NCBI GenBank assembly: GCA_963971225.1
Contig: OZ020270.1
Coordinates: forward strand, 78,012,432-78,076,431
DNA: 64,000 bases
Direction: 5' to 3'
From: Melieria omissa
Lineage: Eukaryota > Arthropoda > Insecta > Diptera > Ulidiidae
Each line of letters opens with the position of its first letter. Position 1 is the stretch's first letter. A model generated the notes under the pieces. That model saw only the letters and a program-made list of their open reading frames with translations. It made no database searches and had not been told where the DNA came from. Shown here piece by piece: positions 56,024 through 64,000 of the stretch. The translations under genes were made by a program, and so were the position numbers.

Positions 56024-56660
56024 TTAAAATTTGTATTGGTTTTTAATTTCTTGCTCTATTATAGGAATATTTTGATCTATATACTTCCTTTTTGCTGTTG
56101 ATTTTTGCAGTGCGTCAGTCTCACTTGTCTCACACCTCCTCTTTACTCTTGGTGTTATTGATCCTGTTTCGCAGCTTTTCTTTGCTGGTGTTTGTGGGAC
56201 ATCAATGGCTTCCGCAAATTCCTCATCGCTGGAGAAAACATCTTCACATAATGCTTCACATTCAATTTCATCGCGCTGCGGGCCAAAAGAGGCGGCAACA
56301 GAAGAGCATGGCACCAATTTCAGTACCATATGACGCCACGCCCGGAATACCCGTTATTTGGGCATTTATTTTCGGTGCAGCTATTACCCGCTCTTCCAAA
56401 TTACTTAACTGCACGGCGTCATATGGCCCACCACCCGTTTTTGTCAGGCTCTTCATTCGGGTGGTCAATTTTCGTTTGGCGTTGTATTTGTAGTCAGTCC
56501 ACACCTAAAAATATTACGAGCTACAGAAAAAGTTTTGTACATTTATAAGAAAGTGTTTTTACTTACTTTCTGCCATCTCTTCGTTGGCTTCATTGGAGGC
56601 CCATTGCTGTTTAGCTTTTCCCGTCAGTCTTGACCATAATTTTTTTGTCGCGCCCGTTGT
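56024..56660 (-). pseudogene. Myb/SANT-like (zeste-type) protein fragment, two exons
   Basis: On the minus strand an exon ending near 56575 (RLTGKAKQQWASNEANEEM) is followed by a GTAAGT donor, an intron of about 70 bases and a TTTTTAG acceptor near 56504. The next exon begins VWTDYKYNAKRKLTTRMKSL followed by TKTGGGPYDAVQLSNLEERV. This is the DNA-binding pattern of insect zeste-like/Myb-SANT proteins, a type that also occurs as the second protein of Harbinger transposons. A frame change near 56320 leads to an acidic then basic tail ending at 56024. The start is not visible. It could be host-derived or a Harbinger remnant; no flanking terminal repeats were found. Confidence 0.5.
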
Positions 56661-57072
56661 TGCAATTTTGCAAACTATTTTTTGTCAACTCGTCGAACAG
56701 TGTTTCGCCTAGAACAAGCTAGCTAGATAAAAATATTTTTCAGGATTTTTCGTTTTATATGCGGCTTTTTATTTCAAATACATACACTTTTTTAGTTTTT
56801 GTATGTCTTTTTATATGTATACATATATACATACATACATATATACACATACCTATATATACATATATACATTAAGGAATTTAATAATTCCAGTCTTAGG
56901 ACCAAACGGAGAAAAATAGATGACCTTAAACATACCAGATATACTGATAAGTTGATTTATGCTGCGAAGATATCTGCACGATTGTCCACTGGCGAAATGT
57001 AGCACGTGTTATCAAAATTGCGAAAAATTAGACTCAAGATTCTCTGAACGAAAAAAATGTAATTAAGATCTC
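56661..57072. other. AT-rich spacer left of BEL-2
   Basis: Contains a TATACATA-type microsatellite (about 56810-56870) and nothing I can assign. Confidence 0.5.
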
Positions 57073-57210
57073 TGCTTTGAGCCGTCGGCGGAGCAGAATT
57101 AAAGAAATAAATAACGCGGAGGTTGCGGGTGTGCGTGGTGTTTATTCGAGATGTAAAACACGAATGACAAACTGAAAAAGACATTAGACGAGACAGACGG
57201 CCGAAGCCGG
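57073..57210 (-). repeat. BEL-2 3' LTR (end part)
   Basis: On the minus strand it shares with the BEL-1 LTR the order GGCTTCGGCCGT, GAATAAACACCAC, a CT-rich piece and GCTCCGCCGACG, ending GGCTCAAAGCA at 57073. The upstream limit is unclear because the exon frame runs into it. Confidence 0.6.
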
Positions 57211-57728
57211 TGGAGGAGGAGGAGGCCTCCTCGTCGCTAAACGCGATGAGCTGGCGCTCGGCTACTGCCTCGGCTGAGGGGCGGTTGGATGGACGTCGGG
57301 GTTGACGTTGGTGGCGTGCCAGTCGGTCCGCGATGGCGGAGCGCTGCACGGGGCGCGGTGTTGGAGCGGGCTGCTGCCGGGGCTGTGTTGGAGCGGGCTG
57401 CTGCCGGGGCTGTGCTGGAGCGGGCTGCTGCCGGGGCTGGTGCGGCTTCTTGCCACCCTTGGGTGTGGTCTTCAGCGATGGTGCGGCTGGCCTCTCACTG
57501 AAGTGCAGCATCGTGTGGTGCGCTCGGCCGCACTTGCTGCAGCGACCGGCGGAGCGGCACCGAACGGTGGGGTGGGACCGCGCCAGGCAATTAGTGCAGT
57601 AGCCCTGGGCGCGGGCCACCTGCTGTCGTTGCTGCGGAGCCATCGCCAGAAAGGCCCGGCAATACCTTATGCCGTGGAGATGGTGGCATAGTCGGCATTG
57701 CTGAACCATCTGCTGCTTCTTGGTTGCC
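57073..57728 (-). CDS. Post-pol exon of BEL-2: triple zinc-knuckle protein
   Basis: After the integrase stop at 57829 and about 100 bases, CTTGTGTTTTGCAG forms a strong 3' splice site (AG at 57729-57730). The following frame encodes three zinc knuckles: CRLCHHLHGIRYC, CTNCLARSHPTVRC and CSKCGRAHHTMLH. Spacings CX2CX3HX4C, CX2CX4HX4C and CX2CX3HX4H, and the 20-residue linker between the first two, are the same as in the BEL-2 Gag. A P/Q-rich repeat (PRQQPAP units) and a serine/glutamate-rich tail follow. The frame has no ATG near its start, consistent with an exon, and does not stop until 56957, beyond the LTR end. Alternative: a captured gag fragment of another BEL element. Confidence 0.6.
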
Positions 57729-57828
57729 CTGCAAAACACAAGAAAAGTGTATCACTACAATGTAACGATAGTGAGTGGATAGTGTATGAGAAGGAGTATG
57801 GGAAAATAGGCAGGGCGATGAGTCGCGA

Positions 57829-59069
57829 TTAAGAAGCTATTAGGGGGCATAGCTTGACTACTGGTCTTGTCAGGATGCCAGAGTCAGTGCGGATATCCAC
57901 GACACGGACGTGATTGTCGGGACCGCGATGCATTTTATGAATGCGGCCGAGCCGCCACTCATTGGGGGGAAGCAGGTCGTCTTTAATGACGACCATTTCA
58001 TTCTCTTCCACTTCCCTTTGCGGATGCTTCCACTTATAGCGTTTGTGGAGATCCTTGAGATATTCGTCCTTCCATCGTCGGGCGAATTGATGATGGAGGA
58101 CTTTGAGTTTTTCCCATCGGTTTATGAGGGATAGCTCAGAGCACTCGGGTTCGGGGGTGCGGCGATAGGAGCGCCTCGGAGAAAGTGGCCAGGGGTCAGA
58201 GACACTAAATCGCTAGGGTCCTGCGATTGAGGAGAGAGCGGACGTGAATTGAGCGTCCCTTCAATTCTAGTAAGAAGAGTCGTAAACTCTTCGTATGTGA
58301 ATCTATGAGAGCCGGCTACCTTTTTAAGGTGGGTCTTGAAGCTTTTGACCGCCGACTCCCATAGTCCTCCCATGTGAGGAGCATGTGGGGGGATGAATTG
58401 CCACTCGACGCCCTGAGGACCGTATCGGTCGAGAATATCTTGGGCGATTTCTCTCGAGAATTTTTCAAAGTCTCTGGCTATGGCACGTTGAGCACCGACG
58501 AACGTTTTGCCGTTGTCGGGCATGATTTTGAGAGGTAGCCCTCGTCGACCAGTAAATCGGGCGAATGCTGCGCGGAACGCTTCGGTCGCAAGATCCGAGC
58601 AGAGTTCCAAGTGAACGGCCTTCGTGGAGAAGCACACGAACACTGCAACATAACCTTTGAGGTAGGTTGAGCTACGGAGCATGGAAGCTTTGATCTGGAA
58701 TGGACCAGCAAAGTCAATTCCGGTTGTGGCGAATGGGATTGTAAGTGTGCATCGTTCGGGGGGGAGCGCTGCCATGATCTGTGTTCGCAGCTTTTGTTTG
58801 TGGATGACACACGTTTTGCATTGAAAAATGCACTTTTTTATTTGCGGCTTTAGGCGCGGAATGTAATATTCCTGCCGAACCATACGGAGCATGAGTCGTT
58901 GGTCCGCATGCAGTAATAGCTTGTGAAGGAAGCGAAGAAGCAAACTGCAGTAGCGGGACTCCGGAGGGAGAATGATGGGGTGTTGTTCATTATACGACAA
59001 TGCCGCATTGGCGAGTCTGCCATTAACTCGCATCACCTTTTGTTTATCTAGGAAGGGATTGAGCACCAA
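57829..59069 (-). pseudogene. pol: BEL-2 integrase region, one frameshift
   Basis: The zinc-binding part is visible (FLHKLLLHADQ, then CIFQCKTC), followed by the catalytic core with aspartates in TTGIDFAGPF and KIMPDNGKTF and the glutamate in GGLWESAVKSF. Open to 58122 (LSYPS), then a frame change near 58130 leads to the C-terminal domain (ENEMVVIKDDLLPPNEWRLG, then VVDIRTDSGILTRPV) ending at 57829. The domain inserts element DNA into the genome. A TGA at about 59112 separates it from RT-RNase H in the same frame. Confidence 0.9.
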
Positions 59070-59114
59070 GAGAGAACTTTTCTTGGATATGGGAAGAGAA
59101 TGAGAGAGCGCTTG

Positions 59115-60935
59115 TCATTCCTGGGGATAATGGGAGATTTGCGCGAGAGTTATAAGGCGATTCTTAACAAATGCCAACTCTGCTTGGGACAACAGTGTTC
59201 CGTATATGGGATTGTGTTGGCGACGGGAGGAGATGCCGTTATTAACAAATCGGAACATGTATGCGATTACTCGCAGGGCTCGAGAGAAGCTGGAGAACCG
59301 ATCGAGGATGTCGGTCTGCTCTTCGAGAAGGTGGTGGCAGTCAACCGCTCGTTGTTCCGGGACTGGAACTTTGCGAGAGTGACCTTTGGGCCAAGCATCG
59401 GAAGCGTGCTGCAACCATTTGGGGCCATTCCACCATAGAGAGTGATCTTTGAGATCTTGCGGCTTGCATCCGCGCGTTCCTAAGTCCGCGGGATTTTCAG
59501 CGCTTGGGACATGTCGCCAGGGAGCGTTGTGCACATTGTGACGTATTTCGGTCGTGCGGTTGGCAACATAAGTCTTCCATGTGCAAGGTGGTTTTTCCAA
59601 CCAAGCAAGGACAATTTCCGAATCGGTCCATAAATGGATTTCCGATTTGTCAAACCCGAGGTGAGAGCGGAGGGATTTGATGAGCTGGGAGAGTAAAACT
59701 GCTCCGCAAAGCTCTAAGCGAAGTAAGCTTATTGTTTGGAGAGGTGCAACTCTTGTTTTTGCAACGAGGAGATGTGACGAGAGGTTGTCACCATTCGTGC
59801 TAATACGTATGTATAGAGCTGCACAGTATGCCTTTTCGGAGGCATCGCAAAATCCATGGATCTGAACATTTCGATTGGGGGCGTACTGAACCCACCGGGG
59901 AATTTCGATAAGTTCTATGGCAGGCAAATTCTCAATGAATTGCTGCCACTTTATAAGTGATCCTGGCTTTATGCACTCGTCCCACTCAGTGCCTTCAAGC
60001 CAAAGCTCTTGCAGAAGCTTTTTGGCAAGAATCATTATAGGCGAAAGCCATCCTGCGGGATCGAAAAGTTTGAAAAGTTTAATAACAGACGAAAGAATTT
60101 GCCGTTTCGTGAATGAGTTTGCAGGAGTAGTGGGAGAGATAGAGATAGAGTCCGATAGGGCATTCCAACGGATGCCAAGAGTCTTAGTGGAACTCGTTGA
60201 ATCGAACTTGAGGAATTCCGAGTCGAAAAGGTCGTCTTCGGGAATCTCCTCTAAGAGTTTTGCGTGATTAGCCGTTATCTTTTTAAGAGGGAATCCACCG
60301 GAGGTAAGGGTGGCTATCACTTGAGATAGGGCTTCCTTAGCGGTGGGAAGATCATGACCTCCGGAAAGAATGTCGTCGACATACGTTTCCTCGAGAAGTA
60401 TTTTTGCCGCTAACGGACTGGATGGCTGAGAGTCGTGGGCCAATTGATGGAGCGTTCTGATGGCCAAATATGGCGCACAGTTAACCCCAAATGTCACCGT
60501 TTTCAATCTGAAGTCTTGAATAGGAGATTCCGGGGATTTCCGAAAGAGTATTCGCTGGAATTCCTGGTGATCATTATGGACCCGAATTGGCCTATACATC
60601 TTCTGGACATCGCCATTGAAGACAAAGCGGTAAAGGCGCCATCGGAGAATGAGAGCTGTGAGGTCATTTTGAAGAGTGGGGCCAGTATGCAGAACGTCGT
60701 TAAGTGACTGACCAGAACTTGAGGTCTTTGAGGCATTGAAAACTACTCGGACTTTGGTAGTCTTCTTTTCGGGGCGGATGACTGCGTGATGAGGCAGATA
60801 GTATAAAAAATATTTGCCATTCTGGATTATCTCACGGGGATTTGTGAGTTCCATATGGTCAAGGGTGAGATATTCCTCTAAGACGTCATCGTAGATGGTC
60901 TTGAAGTTTCCCTTTCGGGAGAGATTTCGCTCCAT
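59115..60935 (-). pseudogene. pol: BEL-2 reverse transcriptase and RNase H
   Basis: About 600 open codons. RT motifs of the BEL/Pao type: [46 protein letters not shown] and the catalytic [12 protein letters not shown] (about residue 183). RNase H follows ([37 protein letters not shown]). The region is in a different frame from Gag-protease: one inserted base near 60940 separates them. It ends in an in-frame TGA that looks like a point change, since integrase continues in the same frame. Confidence 0.92.
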
Positions 60936-60936
60936 G

Positions 60937-63234
60937 CTAACGTTGCTGGAGGGCGTTGGGGCGGGAATTGCCTAACGCTATCGAGTATGGAAAGTCTGCC
61001 TTAAAGGGAAGTGTGACAGTATATCTACCATCCGATCCACGGGTTGTGGTCTTCTGGTATAACTCTTCGCAATAAGTGTCATCCGAGGAGATAGGTGTCG
61101 GGAGTTTGACTTCTTCCTGCTCCCAGAATTGCCTGAGTTGTGAACTAAGTTCCTCATTAGAGATTTCTGCTACGTATGTCGAATAAGATGACACCGTATG
61201 GGGTACTGGCCCGCTGAGTATCCAACCGAAAATGGTGTTTTGGGCTAATAAACTGCCATACACATTTCGTCGGATACCTTCGAGTAAGATCTGGGGAATC
61301 AGATCACTGCCAATAACTAAGTCTATTTGCGCTGATTCGAAAGGACTTGGGTCAGCGAGATTTAGCGTGGCAAATTCTTGCCAATTGGGATGGCTAATTG
61401 TGAATGGGGGTAGCAATTTTGTCAATTGGGGGAGTACTATTGCTTGCACATTGAGGGTCGTGCTGGAGTTTGGAACTGCCAACGTCAAAAAGCAAATGTG
61501 ATTCGAATTTTGCACAATTTTACCGCCCATGCCTGAAATTTCGAAGTGTGATCTTTCAATAGGCAATTTAAGGCGTTTTTGCACCTTCGAGGAAATGAAG
61601 GTGCGTTGCGAGCCTTGGTCGATCAACGCTCTAACCTTGAACAATTCTCCTAAGTGGGCAATAGACACCAGTGCCGTAGGCAGAAGGGATTGGGTGCCAT
61701 TATTGGAATGGAGGGCTTGTACTTGAGGCGTACTTAGCCTTGAAGATGGACCGGGTTGCGCATCTGAAGTGGGGGAATGAGTTGAGGAGTTATTGTTCGG
61801 TTGTGAATGAGCCGTTGCGACCTGGGAAGTGGTCGTCTGAGACCTATTGAGAGGCTGCGGGGCTTGAGATTTGTTGTTGGGGAAATGAAGCAGGGAATGA
61901 TGCTTCCTTTGGCAGTAAACACACGTAAAACTGCTTGTGCAATCCTTTATAGTGTGAGTCGTGGCAAAACAGTTTTCACAAAAGTTGTGCTCTTTGACGT
62001 ATTTCAATCGGCCCTGGGGGCTGAGCTTCTTGAAACTCTGACATGTCCGTATAGGGTGGTTTGCGTTGCAGAGTTTGCACGCGAAGTCTTTTTTCACCTC
62101 AGTGTGGAAGTGCTGAGATCTGTTTGGAGGCCGATTTTGAGGAGTATGGAAATTTGAGGGTTGTGGTTTTGGCTTAGCGGGGCGAATGCTATTGAGCCGT
62201 TCCACCACCTCGTACCTGCAGGTCAGGAACTCGTCAATTTGCGACCAAAGAAGCAGGTCCTTACAAGATGTTAGGGATTGTTCCCAGAGAGCCAATGTCT
62301 CTTCGGGTAATTTCGTACAACAAATATACACGAGCAGCGGATCCCAATTGTCGGTGTCCACGGCCTGGGACCTAAGTACCGACAAACAATTATTGATCGT
62401 GCTTTGTATCCGCTGCAGCGCTTCGCTATTTTCGGTAGTAGCCGGAGTAATATTTAACAAGGAACGAATCTGGTTGTCAACCAATATGCGCCTGTTTTCG
62501 TAACGGGATTTCAGGGCTTCCCATGCGCGTCCGAAGTTTTCATCGCTTAAGGCAAATTGCTTCACAATTGCACCGGCTTTGCCTTGCGTCTTGTATCGGA
62601 GGTGATACAATTTTTGGGCTGGAGTGAGCTTGGGGTGGTTTATGTATACTGCCGTAAACATGTCCCGGAAGGATGGCCACTGCTCATAGCCCCCGAAAAC
62701 TGTTTCGGTATCGCAAGGTGGAACTTGTAAGCAAATATTCGGAGTATTTGTTGGTTCTGGGGATCGAACCTGTTCCGTGGGTGGAGGCTGGAGCATCTCA
62801 ATGATGTCCGACATCTGAGCCATGCACAACTCGTACTGGTCTGTGCAGGCTTCAATCTTCTGCCGCGCCGACTCCTTGAAACGGTCGGGCTGGCTACTGT
62901 CTTCCGCAATGGAGACTGCCTCATATGCATGCATAAGCCTTTCCCATTGGGCTTCCAAATTCTTTCGACGAATTTGGATGAGGGACTTCGTTTGTTCCTC
63001 AATGGGAGTCGTGGAGAATTTTGTGCATAATTGCACGAGCCGATCGGATTCGAAAACAAATTTGGCAACGCTTGGATCGGTTGCTCGGAGAATGGGGGAC
63101 TTGGAGCGCGTTTTTGGGGGCTCTCGTGTGACAGGGTCTGTCAAAAATAAATCGGTTGACACCTTAGGGGGTTGTTTGGAGGCGGTTGACTCCATCGCGT
63201 CGGATTGCTTCTTAGGCGAACGCTCTACCGGCAT
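60937..63234 (-). CDS. gag: BEL-2 Gag and protease
   Basis: A 765-residue frame from the ATG at 63234. Residues 1-120 are basic and helical, residues 160-350 form the capsid-like part ([34 protein letters not shown]), and zinc knuckles [27 protein letters not shown] and [13 protein letters not shown] lie at about 395-460. After a Q/S/P-rich linker comes the aspartic protease with [14 protein letters not shown] (about residue 536) and ILSGPVPH. The end ([17 protein letters not shown]) already belongs to the start of pol; the stop at 60937 follows a one-base shift. Compared with BEL-1, the protease glycine is intact. Confidence 0.93.
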   Translation of the reverse strand: MPVERSPKKQSDAMESTASKQPPKVSTDLFLTDPVTREPPKTRSKSPILRATDPSVAKFVFESDRLVQLCTKFSTTPIEEQTKSLIQIRRKNLEAQWERLMHAYEAVSIAEDSSQPDRFKESARQKIEACTDQYELCMAQMSDIIEMLQPPPTEQVRSPEPTNTPNICLQVPPCDTETVFGGYEQWPSFRDMFTAVYINHPKLTPAQKLYHLRYKTQGKAGAIVKQFALSDENFGRAWEALKSRYENRRILVDNQIRSLLNITPATTENSEALQRIQSTINNCLSVLRSQAVDTDNWDPLLVYICCTKLPEETLALWEQSLTSCKDLLLWSQIDEFLTCRYEVVERLNSIRPAKPKPQPSNFHTPQNRPPNRSQHFHTEVKKDFACKLCNANHPIRTCQSFKKLSPQGRLKYVKEHNFCENCFATTHTIKDCTSSFTCVYCQRKHHSLLHFPNNKSQAPQPLNRSQTTTSQVATAHSQPNNNSSTHSPTSDAQPGPSSRLSTPQVQALHSNNGTQSLLPTALVSIAHLGELFKVRALIDQGSQRTFISSKVQKRLKLPIERSHFEISGMGGKIVQNSNHICFLTLAVPNSSTTLNVQAIVLPQLTKLLPPFTISHPNWQEFATLNLADPSPFESAQIDLVIGSDLIPQILLEGIRRNVYGSLLAQNTIFGWILSGPVPHTVSSYSTYVAEISNEELSSQLRQFWEQEEVKLPTPISSDDTYCEELYQKTTTRGSDGRYTVTLPFKADFPYSIALGNSRPNALQQR

Positions 63235-64000
63235 TGAAATAAAAGCGAAGCTTGAGAGAGAGGGGGGTCAGGTGCGAAAAATTCGAAATTAAATTTCCAC
63301 CTGAGAATGGGAATAAACGAAAGGGTTAAAGTAGGCCGCGTCCGCCCGAACGGCTTAAAATTTGAAAAAATCGAAACGTTACACGAATGTGTTAAAGTTG
63401 TTCGATTGAATGGGAAAATGCCTTTAATTGGTTGGCCAACTTTATTAAAAGTATATGGGGTAATACGTGGAATAATTAATAAATTTTTAAATAGGAACCG
63501 CGTAATCCGGAATATGGAAATTTGTATTAATGTTGTATAAAACGAGCAGAAGAAAAACAACAAAAACGAAAATAAATAAAAATGGGTGTGTATGTGTATA
63601 AATGTATGTAAAATGAATGAAAAATAAATATGTATGGGTATGTGTATAAAAGTATGTGAAACAGAAAAATATAAGTGTAAGTGAATGTCAAATTATATTT
63701 TTGAATATAATATTGGTTAATTGTTGTTAGTAAATTTACCAAAATATCTTTAATTTTATAAAGGAGAAAAATAAAATGTTTGTGTATCGGTGGGTTGTGT
63801 TTGTCCCACTGTATGTATATATAGTGTATGTGCCGTGAACGTTTGATATGTACAATTGAAAACTTTTCGACTTTTTCAATGTACTTGGGACGGGTCTTGT
63901 TGTCCCACTGTATGTGATAACGTGTATGTGTGTATTGTGTATGGGTGTATATATGTATATATTTGTATATATAGGCACGATTGAAAATTTTCTAAGTTGA
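63235..64000 (-). other. BEL-2 leader
   Basis: AT-rich, with long TGTATGTGTATAAA-type stretches and two copies of TGTCCCACTGTATG (63802-63815 and 63901-63914). No gene is seen. The primer site and 5' LTR must lie further right. Confidence 0.6.

Larger units (their letters stand above)
57073..64000 (-). mobile_element. BEL/Pao element BEL-2, 5' LTR outside the window
   Basis: Order on the minus strand: leader (63235-64000), Gag-protease, RT-RNase H, integrase, then an extra exon and the 3' LTR end at 57073. It is related to BEL-1 in gag but with a divergent LTR. Coding damage is limited to two frameshifts and one stop, so it is younger than BEL-1 or less decayed. Confidence 0.88.

Noticed and set aside
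56800..56875. Functional RNA gene
   Set aside because: TACATATATACA microsatellite only; no tRNA, rRNA or snRNA signature was seen anywhere in the window.

Overview
The window reads as insect repeat DNA, most likely from a higher dipteran; a tephritid-type fruit fly is my guess from the mix of families, not something the sequence proves. I find no ordinary host gene. Apart from a small split Myb/SANT-like coding fragment near 56.0-56.7 kb, all coding material I can place belongs to transposable elements: LTR retrotransposons (Gypsy and BEL/Pao), non-LTR retrotransposons, and DNA transposons (mariner, Tc1, hAT, piggyBac, Transib, Harbinger-like and several MITEs). Many insertions can be delimited to the base by terminal repeats and target-site duplications (TSDs), so the order of events can be read.

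Left part (1-22.6 kb). Positions 1-4872 hold the 5' half of a minus-strand errantivirus-like Gypsy element. Its gag is split by a hAT-like element (1613-3867), which itself carries an apparently intact DD37D mariner (1930-3240). A decayed irritans-type mariner lies at 5946-7229. A truncated Gypsy pol (about 7340-9436) is followed by a BEL-type LTR fragment. A plus-strand Jockey-group LINE (about 9690-20369) is interrupted by a Tc1 element (10414-15838) that contains a minus-strand R1-like LINE (10815-14546), by an 834-bp MITE (15881-16714) and by a Transib-like element (18532-19526). Then come two head-to-head Gypsy LTR fragments, one split by a hAT remnant (20659-21491), the other by a Harbinger-like MITE (21693-22594).

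Central nest (22659-55403). A BEL/Pao element (BEL-1, minus strand, TSD TAAAG) has grown to 32.7 kb by receiving a piggyBac remnant (23149-24877), a Gypsy element with 3-kb LTRs and a RING-H2 finger at the start of Gag (28133-47731, TSD GTAT), a MITE (47868-48475) and a Gypsy element whose Gag starts with a SAP-like motif (48507-53989, TSD ATAT). The 3' LTR of the RING element contains two younger insertions: an internally deleted errantivirus-like element (29506-32175) and a nearly intact mdg3/blastopia-like element with identical LTRs (32432-37636).

Right end (57073-64000). A second, better preserved BEL element (BEL-2, minus strand) runs off the window. Gag-protease, RT-RNase H and integrase are recognisable but separated by two frameshifts and one stop. 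Downstream of pol, behind a good 3' splice site, lies an extra exon encoding a second triple zinc knuckle with the same spacing as the Gag nucleocapsid.

Strongest candidates for something undescribed: the RING-Gag fusion in an element with very long LTRs that have absorbed a copy of the primer-binding site; the post-pol zinc-knuckle exon of BEL-2, at a position also marked by a splice acceptor in BEL-1; and the SAP-Gag element.
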